Translations under genes and position numbers: made by a program
Origin: Bacteroidales bacterium
GTDB taxonomy: Bacteria; Bacteroidota; Bacteroidia; Bacteroidales; JAUNSR01
Reading direction: 5' to 3'
DNA length: 64,000 nt
NCBI GenBank assembly: GCA_030539115.1
Contig: JAUNSR010000013.1
Coordinates: 2,276 to 66,275, forward strand
Part shown: positions 8,530-15,658 of the stretch, one piece after another
Position numbering within the stretch: the first letter of the stretch is position 1
Layout: each line of letters starts with the position of its first letter
Notes under the pieces: model-generated
What the model saw: the letters and a program-made list of their open reading frames with translations, nothing else
What the model was told of the DNA's origin: nothing
The model's database searches: none

Positions 8530-8787
8530 AAATGTCAAACAAAGGTATATAAATGGCGCATTTGTACCTTGGTGTTAAAAATAAGTTATATACAAATAAA
8601 ATCGCCATAAATCATTTAAAGTTGAAATACATAACAAAAGGTTTATAAATGGCGCATTTGTACTTTGGTGTTAAAAATAAGTTATATACAAATGAAATCG
8701 CCATAACTCACCTAAGGTTGAGATACTAAAACAAAGGTATATTAATGGCGCATTTGTACCTTGGTGTTAAATATAAGTAATACACAA
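8530..8787 (+). repeat. R96 repeat, three tandem copies before trkH
   Basis: Core GGCGCATTTGTAC begins at 8555, 8651 and 8747, an exact 96-bp period. Within a unit TACAAATG-AAAT-CGCCAT (8687-8704) is the reverse complement of ATGGCGCATTTGTA (8745-8758) apart from the four-base insert AAAT, so the unit can fold into a long stem. The last copy runs straight into the trkH start codon 41 bases after its core; the internal copies end at the same place with ATG AAA TCG CCA TAA, or with ATA in place of ATG in the first. Confidence 0.85.
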
Positions 8788-10251
8788 ATGAAACAATTCA
8801 ATATAAAATTAATACTTCATGTTTTTGGTATTTTATTGATGATAGAGTCAGTCTTTATGCTTTTATCAGGGGGGATATCATTAATATATCAAGAAAGAGA
8901 CTTATCTTCCTTTTTAATTTCTGCTCTGATTACTGTTTCATTTGGATTTATACTTTACTTGAAAGGAAAAACTCATGAAACCACGATAAGCAAAAGAGAG
9001 GGATTATTTATTGTAGCAGTCTCCTGGATATTATTTTCATTGTTTGGAATGTTACCATTTATTTTAAGTGGTAGTATTCCATCTGTAACAGACAGTTTTT
9101 TTGAAACAATGTCAGGATTTACAACAACAGGAGCCTCAATATTAAATAACATAGATACTCTGCCTCATGGAATATTGTTTTGGCGCAGTTTAATACAGTG
9201 GTTAGGGGGAATGGGAATTATTGTTTTCACATTAGCTCTTATGCCAATGTTTAGTTCAGGGGGTATTCAGTTGTTTAATGCAGAAGTTCCAGGATTAGTT
9301 CATGATAAATTACGACCAAGAATACAGCACACAGCAAAAAGGCTTTGGATTATTTATTTCTCAATAACAGGTGTATGTGCTTTTCTTCTTTGGCTTGGGC
9401 CAATGAATCTTTTTGATTCAATCTGTCATTCTTTCACCACAATGGCCACAGGAGGATATTCTACAAAGCAGGCAAGTATTGCTTTTTGGGATTCTGCTTA
9501 CATTGAATACATAATAATGTTTTTTATGTTTATAGCGGGAATAAATTTTTCTCTTGTATATTTTGCAATAGCAGGAAAAGGCTACAAGCTTTTTAAGGAT
9601 GAAGAATTCAAATGGTATTCTATTGCCATTCTTTTATTTGCATTTATTACAGCAACAGCTTTATTTCTGACCAATCAAGGCTTTGGCACTGAGGGCACTT
9701 TAAGAGCATCTTTGTTTCATACAATTACTATTATAACTACAACAGGTTTTGCCGGGATTCATTCAGACTATGTTGCATGGGGACCAATATTTTGGATTAT
9801 TACTTTATTAATAATGATTAGTGGAGCTTGCGCCGGATCAACAAGTGGAGGAATGAAAATAATCAGAGTGATGGTTCTTTTTAAAAATACTAAGAATGAA
9901 ATTTACCGTCAGGTTCATCCAAATGCTATAGTTCCTGTAAGAGTAAACAAGCATGTTATTTCTTTTGATTTAGTAAGCAAAGTATTGGCATTTATCATGG
10001 TATATATTATGGTTGTTGTAGGTGGAGTTCTTCTTCTTACTTCATTTGGAGTTGCCTTTGATACATCTATTGGAGCAACTGTAACTTGTGTAAGTAATGT
10101 AGGACCGGGATTAGGAACAACAGGTCCATTGGGAAGTTTTTCTGATTTACCAGCGGCTGTAAAATGGATATTATCTTTTATAATGCTTATTGGGCGTCTT
10201 GAATTATTTACTGTTTTGGTAATTTTCACTCCCGGTTTTTGGAAAAAATAG
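8788..10251 (+). CDS. trkH: Trk system potassium transporter TrkH
   Basis: The membrane pore subunit for K+ uptake, working with TrkA. The 487-residue protein is hydrophobic throughout and contains the repeated selectivity-filter-like loops of the SKT family: TMSGFTTTGAS, TMATGGYST, TITTTGFAG and a last one near VSNVGPGLGTTGP. ATG 8788 is chosen because it directly follows the conserved R96 leader; the frame stays open to a TTG at 8761 that lies within that repeat. It has its own leader rather than being tightly coupled to trkA. Confidence 0.95.
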   Translation: MKQFNIKLILHVFGILLMIESVFMLLSGGISLIYQERDLSSFLISALITVSFGFILYLKGKTHETTISKREGLFIVAVSWILFSLFGMLPFILSGSIPSVTDSFFETMSGFTTTGASILNNIDTLPHGILFWRSLIQWLGGMGIIVFTLALMPMFSSGGIQLFNAEVPGLVHDKLRPRIQHTAKRLWIIYFSITGVCAFLLWLGPMNLFDSICHSFTTMATGGYSTKQASIAFWDSAYIEYIIMFFMFIAGINFSLVYFAIAGKGYKLFKDEEFKWYSIAILLFAFITATALFLTNQGFGTEGTLRASLFHTITIITTTGFAGIHSDYVAWGPIFWIITLLIMISGACAGSTSGGMKIIRVMVLFKNTKNEIYRQVHPNAIVPVRVNKHVISFDLVSKVLAFIMVYIMVVVGGVLLLTSFGVAFDTSIGATVTCVSNVGPGLGTTGPLGSFSDLPAAVKWILSFIMLIGRLELFTVLVIFTPGFWKK

Positions 10252-10333
10252 TTGTTTTTAAATTTATACTTTTTGTAAAAAATATTTATCTCTGTGCTAC
10301 AACGAAAATAAACATAAAAAAAATCATTTTTGC

Positions 10334-10341
10334 TATTTTTG
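10334..10341 (+). promoter_or_regulatory. Candidate -7 box of ftsK
   Basis: TATTTTTG matches TAnnTTTG 25 bases before the ftsK start codon. No TTG is found at the expected -33 spacing, so the call is tentative. Confidence 0.35.
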
Positions 10342-10366
10342 TAAGAGGCTAATTAATTTAATCGTT

Positions 10367-12946
10367 ATGAGCAAAAAATCTTCCGACAAAGAAACTTCAG
10401 CCAAGAAGATTGGCTTTTTTCATAAGACCTGCGATTTTTTCAGAAATGAAAAGACAAAGTTTACATTAGGAATTTGCACTTTAATATTTGCTGCTTTTCT
10501 TTTTCTTTCAATGGTTTCATTTTTCTTCACAGGAGCATACGACCAAAGCAGCTTGGAAAACCTTCCCTTATCGCAGCTCACAGATGTAAGAAATAACATA
10601 CAAAACTGGACAGGATTTGTGGGAGCTTATATTGCTGAGCTTTTTATAAACAGATGGATTGGCATTGGAGCATTCTTTATATGTATATTTTTTGGCGCTG
10701 CAGGGCTTACATTAATGAAAGTAAAGGTTTTTAGATTATTACCTCTTTTCATTTATTGTTCTGTTCTAACTATATGGTCATCTTTGTTTTTTGGTTTCTT
10801 TTTTATATCAGGATATGAAGATTCTTTTATTTACTTAGGTGGCAAACATGGCTATTATATCTCGCTTCTTCTTAAGGCAAACATTGGCTGGTTTGGAACC
10901 TTCCTTGTTATATTGGGAAGTTTCATTATTATTCTCTCTATTTTAAGTATTAAGACTATAGAATTTATAAGGAATATTCTTCATATCAATATTCCTGATT
11001 TAAGCTTTCTTTGGCCCAAAAAGAGATCTAAAGATGAGCAAGTATTGACTAATAATGGAGTTAGTGATAATAAAAAAGATAATGCCGAATCTTATTTAGC
11101 CAACGAAGCGACAGGTAAGATAAACAAGGAAAAGGAAAATAATAAAAGCATCCACACTGAAGAGCATGAAATAATAGCCTCTGATGATGAGATAGAATCT
11201 GAAGAGCATGAAAACAATCATTGGGTTGAGACTAAAGCTCCTTCCACTACTATTGTTACTGAAGAAACTCCTATTGTAAATCCACTATCCTCTTTAAAAA
11301 ATGAAGAGACTGTTCAAGAAAAAGAAACAACAATAGTTGAGACAAAAGTAAAAGGTAATGATGAGAAAGTCGAGGTAGGCTTTACTATTCAAAAAGGTGC
11401 TTCAGGTGATGACACAGAATTAGTTGATTCTCTCGAACTTGCCGACTACGACCCTACTCTTGATTTGTCGAAATACAAAACTCCATCTCTTGATTTGCTT
11501 AATAAATATGAAGGCTCCGAAAAAGAGATTGATATTGAGGAACAAAATGCCAATAAAAAGCGAATCGAAGAGACTCTTCGCAACTATGGCATAGAGATTC
11601 AGGCAATCACTGCAACTGTTGGTCCTACAATTACTCTTTATGAGATTATTCCAAAGCAAGGAGTTAGAATTGCAAAAATCAGAAGTTTGGAGGATGATAT
11701 AGCATTAAGTCTTGCCGCTCTTGGAATTCGTATCATAGCTCCTATTCCAGGAAAAGGCACTGTTGGTATTGAGGTTCCAAATAAAGATCCTCAAATGGTA
11801 TCAATGTATTCAATCATTGCTTCAAGAAAGTTTGCTGAATGCAAATACGAACTTCCGGTTGCTCTTGGAAAGACAATTACAAATGAAATATTTATGCTTG
11901 ATCTAACAAAAATGCCTCATGTTCTTGTTGCAGGAGCAACCGGACAGGGTAAATCTGTTGGATTGAATGCTATTATTACTTCTCTTCTTTATAAAAAACA
12001 TCCTTCTCAATTGAAGTTTGTTTTGATCGACCCTAAAAAAGTTGAGTTTAATATCTATTCTAAGATAGAGAAACATTTTCTTGCAAAGCTGCCTGATTCT
12101 GAAGAGGCTATAATTACTGATGTAACTAAAGTTGTGGCAACTCTTAACTCCATATGTAAAGAGATGGATGAGAGATATGATCTTCTTAAAATGGCAAGCA
12201 CAAGAAATATCAAGGAATATAACCACAAATTCCAAAGCCGTCAGCTTAATCCCGAAAAAGGCCACAGATATATGCCTTACATTGTTGTTATTGTTGATGA
12301 GTTTGGTGATTTAATCATGACAGCAGGTAAAGAGGTTGAATTACCTATTGCCAGAATTGCTCAGCTTGCCAGAGCTGTAGGTATTCATATGATTATTGCT
12401 ACTCAGCGTCCATCAACAAACATTATCACAGGTATTATTAAAGCCAATTTCCCTGCCCGTATTGCTTTTAGAGTATCTTCAATGATTGATTCAAGAACTA
12501 TTCTTGACACTCCGGGTGCAAATCAACTTATAGGTAGAGGTGATATGCTTTTCTCTCAGGGCGGTGATTTGGTTCGTATTCAATGTGCTTTTGTCGATAC
12601 TCCTGAAGTTGAAAAGGTTAGTGAATGTATTGGTGAGCAGCAAGGTTATCCAACTGCATTTCTTCTTCCTGAATATGTTGCAGAAGCAAGTGATTCTATT
12701 GGAGAGGTTGATCTTAAAGACAGAGATCAGATGTTTGAAGAGGCTGCACGTTTAGTAGTTGCAAATCAACAAGGTTCTACATCTATGATTCAAAGAAAAT
12801 TCTCTATTGGTTACAATCGTGCAGGAAGGATAATGGATCAACTTGAAGCTGCCGGTATTGTAGGGCCTTTTGAAGGAAGTAAAGCAAGACAAGTTTTAGT
12901 TATGGATGATATCCAACTTGAACAAGTGTTAGGAAACTTACGTTAA
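10367..12946 (+). CDS. ftsK: DNA translocase FtsK/SpoIIIE
   Basis: A septal DNA pump that clears and resolves chromosomes during division. The protein has 859 residues: four or five membrane segments in the first 210, an acidic Glu/Lys/Asn-rich linker over about 220-370, then the alpha-beta motor domains with Walker A GATGQGKS near residue 524 and Walker B IVIVDEFGDL-like VVIVDEFGDLI near 640, and a C-terminal winged-helix gamma domain (RKFSIGYNRAGRIMDQLE) that reads KOPS-type sequences. The LolA-like gene follows 45 bases on, an arrangement I recall from other Bacteroidota. Confidence 0.95.
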   Translation: MSKKSSDKETSAKKIGFFHKTCDFFRNEKTKFTLGICTLIFAAFLFLSMVSFFFTGAYDQSSLENLPLSQLTDVRNNIQNWTGFVGAYIAELFINRWIGIGAFFICIFFGAAGLTLMKVKVFRLLPLFIYCSVLTIWSSLFFGFFFISGYEDSFIYLGGKHGYYISLLLKANIGWFGTFLVILGSFIIILSILSIKTIEFIRNILHINIPDLSFLWPKKRSKDEQVLTNNGVSDNKKDNAESYLANEATGKINKEKENNKSIHTEEHEIIASDDEIESEEHENNHWVETKAPSTTIVTEETPIVNPLSSLKNEETVQEKETTIVETKVKGNDEKVEVGFTIQKGASGDDTELVDSLELADYDPTLDLSKYKTPSLDLLNKYEGSEKEIDIEEQNANKKRIEETLRNYGIEIQAITATVGPTITLYEIIPKQGVRIAKIRSLEDDIALSLAALGIRIIAPIPGKGTVGIEVPNKDPQMVSMYSIIASRKFAECKYELPVALGKTITNEIFMLDLTKMPHVLVAGATGQGKSVGLNAIITSLLYKKHPSQLKFVLIDPKKVEFNIYSKIEKHFLAKLPDSEEAIITDVTKVVATLNSICKEMDERYDLLKMASTRNIKEYNHKFQSRQLNPEKGHRYMPYIVVIVDEFGDLIMTAGKEVELPIARIAQLARAVGIHMIIATQRPSTNIITGIIKANFPARIAFRVSSMIDSRTILDTPGANQLIGRGDMLFSQGGDLVRIQCAFVDTPEVEKVSECIGEQQGYPTAFLLPEYVAEASDSIGEVDLKDRDQMFEEAARLVVANQQGSTSMIQRKFSIGYNRAGRIMDQLEAAGIVGPFEGSKARQVLVMDDIQLEQVLGNLR

Positions 12947-12991
12947 ACTAAATCAAGGCAGAATAAGCCTGTCTTGAAAAAATTCTAAGCA

Positions 12992-13621
12992 ATGAGATAT
13001 TTATATATATTTTTTTTAATTCTTCTTCCATCTGTGGTTTTTTCTCAAGGGTCACAAAAAGCGAATAATTATCTTGAAAAAAGTGCTGCTATTTTTGAAA
13101 ACAATTCAGGAATAACAACCAATTTCACATATTTGGAAAAGGATGCCAAGTCAAAAACAAATTACACTTTCAATGGTGAGCTTAAGAATAAAGGAAATAA
13201 ATTCTATCTTTCTTCTCCTGACTTAAAAAGCTGGTTTAATGGAAAGACAATGTGGTCTCTTATGCCTGCTACTGAGGAAATCAACATATCTGAGCCATCT
13301 TCTGAAGAGATAGAAAGCATTAATCCTCTTTCGCTTTTGCGTCTTTATAAAAATGGATATAAATCTCACCTTAAAAAGGACAATTCTGATCAATCGGAAA
13401 TAACTCTTATTCCTGACAACAAGGATGCTCAATGGCAAGAACTTTCTGTTATTCTTAACAAAAGCACAAATCTTCCTATAAAAATTGAACTTAAAGATAA
13501 AAAAGACAAGACAATTGTTATATCCTTTAAAGAGATAAAACAGTCTGCCAATCTTAAAGACTCGGATTTTGAGTTTAATAAAAGCGACTATCCTGAGTTT
13601 GAGATAATAGATCTTAGATAA
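12992..13621 (+). CDS. LolA-like outer-membrane lipoprotein carrier
   Basis: A 209-residue protein with a clear signal peptide (hydrophobic residues 5-17, cleavage after VFSQ). The mature part has the LolA-type pattern NFTYLEKD..., NGELKNKGNKFYLSSPDLKSWFNGKTMWSLMP and a C-terminal strand rich in charged residues, consistent with the half-barrel that ferries lipoproteins through the periplasm. Similarity within the family is low, so a related lipid-binding role is possible. It is immediately downstream of ftsK and 27 bases before trxB. Confidence 0.75.
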   Translation: MRYLYIFFLILLPSVVFSQGSQKANNYLEKSAAIFENNSGITTNFTYLEKDAKSKTNYTFNGELKNKGNKFYLSSPDLKSWFNGKTMWSLMPATEEINISEPSSEEIESINPLSLLRLYKNGYKSHLKKDNSDQSEITLIPDNKDAQWQELSVILNKSTNLPIKIELKDKKDKTIVISFKEIKQSANLKDSDFEFNKSDYPEFEIIDLR

Positions 13622-13648
13622 TAGAACAAAAAATTAAAATACTTAATT

Positions 13649-14599
13649 ATGGAAACAGTAGAAAAGACACGTTGTTTAATTATCGGTTCAGGTCCTGCAG
13701 GATATACAGCGGCTATTTATGCCAGCCGTGCAAATCTTGCGCCGGTCCTTTACGAAGGCATACAACCCGGTGGACAACTTACAACTACAACTGAAATAGA
13801 AAATTTTCCAGGTTACCCTGAAGGTACTACCGGAGTGGAAATGATGGAAGACCTAAAAAAACAGGCTCAAAGATTTGGCACTGATATTCGTTTTGGTATT
13901 GCTACTTCTGTTGATTTTGCTTGCGATGGACCTCATAAAGTTATTATTGATGAAACAAAAGAGATTTTAGCTGATACTGTAATTATAGCTACCGGAGCTA
14001 CTGCTAAGTATTTAGGCATTCCCGATGAAATAAAATATGCCGGAATGGGTGTTTCAGCATGTGCTACTTGTGATGGTTTTTTCTATAGAAAGAAAATTGT
14101 TGCTGTTGTTGGTGGTGGTGACACTGCCTGCGAAGAGGCTGTATATCTTTCTCATCTTGCATCTAAAGTTTATCTTATTGTCAGACGTGATGAACTAAGA
14201 GCATCAAAAATTATGCAGGCAAGAGTTAAGAAAGAAGAAAATATTGAGATACTTTTTGAAACTCAGACTCTTGGTCTATATGGAGAGAAAGGCGTCGAGG
14301 GAGTAACTCTTGTTAAAAGAAAAGGTTCTGACAAGGAAGAAATTTACAATCTTCCAATAGATGGTTTTTTCCTTGCAATAGGGCATAAACCAAATACTGA
14401 AATTTTTGCTCCTTTCATTGAGCTTGACGACCATGGATACATTATTACTCAATGTCATTCCACGGCTACAAATGTTCCGGGAGTCTTTGCTGCCGGAGAT
14501 GTTGCCGACACTAAATATCGTCAAGCCATCACTGCTGCAGGCTCCGGGTGTAAAGCTGCCATAGATGCTGAAAGATATCTTGTTGACTTGGGTAAATAG
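13649..14599 (+). CDS. trxB: Thioredoxin-disulfide reductase
   Basis: Transfers electrons from NADPH through FAD to thioredoxin. The 316-residue protein has the FAD motif GSGPAGYTAAIYASRA near residue 13, the redox-active pair C138-A-T-C141 (ACATCDGFF), the NADPH-binding GGGDTACEEA and the C-terminal FAD motif GVFAAGDVAD. Its likely thioredoxin partners are the two thioredoxins about 4 kb away at 18797-19619. A convergent terminator follows at 14648-14699. Confidence 0.97.
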   Translation: METVEKTRCLIIGSGPAGYTAAIYASRANLAPVLYEGIQPGGQLTTTTEIENFPGYPEGTTGVEMMEDLKKQAQRFGTDIRFGIATSVDFACDGPHKVIIDETKEILADTVIIATGATAKYLGIPDEIKYAGMGVSACATCDGFFYRKKIVAVVGGGDTACEEAVYLSHLASKVYLIVRRDELRASKIMQARVKKEENIEILFETQTLGLYGEKGVEGVTLVKRKGSDKEEIYNLPIDGFFLAIGHKPNTEIFAPFIELDDHGYIITQCHSTATNVPGVFAAGDVADTKYRQAITAAGSGCKAAIDAERYLVDLGK

Positions 14600-14647
14600 A
14601 ACAATAGTTTATATTATTTGAGAAAGCTTTTGTAACATAAAAAATAT

Positions 14648-14699
14648 AAGGCTGCCAAAAGAATAAACATTTATCGTGTTATTGTCTATTGGCAGCCTT
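14648..14699. terminator. Bidirectional terminator between trxB and the DUF4249 gene
   Basis: AAGGCTGCCAA (14648-14658) pairs perfectly with TTGGCAGCCTT (14689-14699) around a 30-base loop. It lies between two convergent genes and has T-rich sequence on the right side. Confidence 0.75.
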
Positions 14700-14719
14700 T
14701 ATTATGACTTGTCATTTTA

Positions 14720-15499
14720 TCATCTCAAGGTCAGAACCAATGTATCAGAGCTCATTGCTGTAAATATACCAAAACCGTTATTTACATTTGTTGGAGGATT
14801 GGTCATATGTTGGGAATTCCCATTCGAGGAATAATATAGATCAACATATTCATCAGTTACTTTATATAAAATCATATAATGCCTTCCATAATAATAAAAA
14901 CCTCTTGAGTTTACCTGATAAGCGGTATCGGCAGTAGGTGTTGTTGTTATCGATTTTGAAGGAGTAAAATTATAAATAGGAGTAGTCCAACTCTCCATAT
15001 TATATATATAAAACAGATGATAAGACTCTTCTTCATTATCCCAATAATAATTTACATATCTTACAGTATCATCACTAAACCTCTCTGTATGTAAAAGTTC
15101 TGTTGCATCAGTTTTAAAACCACTGACTTTTGTAGGTATAGATGTTGTAGCCCAAACATGATTATTATTATAATCAAATTCTATTTTATAACTTCCTTCA
15201 TCTTCAATAATCATTTCCGAAGAATAGCTTCCAGCCCCGTTATCCTTAAGAACTTCGCTCTTCCCCGTTGTTTGATTTGAAAGAGTTACACTTAGACCAG
15301 ACAACGGCAAATCCATTGTAGTATCCTCACTTGCCAGAATTTGTTGTCTGTTAATAGTTATCTCAGCCGTATGTCCTGGAAAGAGATAGCCCTGAATTAC
15401 AGCTTTATCAGGATCAGACACCGAAAAACCATCATCACCGCAATTATAAAAAAAGGATATACCGGTTATCAATAACAATAGTATATATGAATTTTTCAT
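14720..15499 (-). CDS. DUF4249-type lipoprotein
   Basis: A 259-residue exported lipoprotein: signal peptide with lipobox-like FFYNC near residue 20, then a beta-rich domain (VIQGYLFPGHTAEITINRQQ at the start) typical of DUF4249 proteins. These are encoded beside TonB-dependent receptors in Bacteroidota, as here, where the receptor lies 160 bases upstream on the same strand. The molecular role of the family is not established; a surface accessory or ligand-binding part for the receptor is inferred from context. A degenerate R96 repeat forms its leader. Confidence 0.7.
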   Translation of the reverse strand: MKNSYILLLLITGISFFYNCGDDGFSVSDPDKAVIQGYLFPGHTAEITINRQQILASEDTTMDLPLSGLSVTLSNQTTGKSEVLKDNGAGSYSSEMIIEDEGSYKIEFDYNNNHVWATTSIPTKVSGFKTDATELLHTERFSDDTVRYVNYYWDNEEESYHLFYIYNMESWTTPIYNFTPSKSITTTPTADTAYQVNSRGFYYYGRHYMILYKVTDEYVDLYYSSNGNSQHMTNPPTNVNNGFGIFTAMSSDTLVLTLR

Positions 15500-15575
15500 T
15501 TTTATATATTTTATTTTTTAACACTTAGATATAAATGCTCCATTGTTAATATCCTTTGTTGGATATCTAATTTTT
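15500..15575 (-). repeat. Degenerate R96 copy, leader of the DUF4249 gene
   Basis: On the minus strand the segment reads GATATCCAACAAAGGATATT, then AATGGAGCATTTATATCTAA, then GTGTTAAAAAATAA and the start codon. This lines up with the R96 consensus over its length with scattered substitutions, and again ends at the ATG of the gene. Confidence 0.6.
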
Positions 15576-15658
15576 TACAGAGTAATAGGAAGTGTATTTT
15601 TTAGTTTTTATTTAAAAATCTTCTTAATTAACTATATAACAAGGCTCAATGTGCCAAA

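Noticed and set aside
8530..8787. Possible CRISPR array (also at 31313-31486 and 34232-34491)
   Set aside because: The units are contiguous long repeats of 84 or 96 bp with no unique spacers, and no cas gene is present.
8761..8787. TTG start giving a longer TrkH
   Set aside because: The added residues are encoded by the R96 repeat; the conserved leader-to-ATG spacing points to 8788.
11903..12265. Minus-strand frame inside ftsK, and similar antisense frames in macB, folA and the PUL genes
   Set aside because: Shadows of real genes: antisense or out of frame, without recognisable domains.
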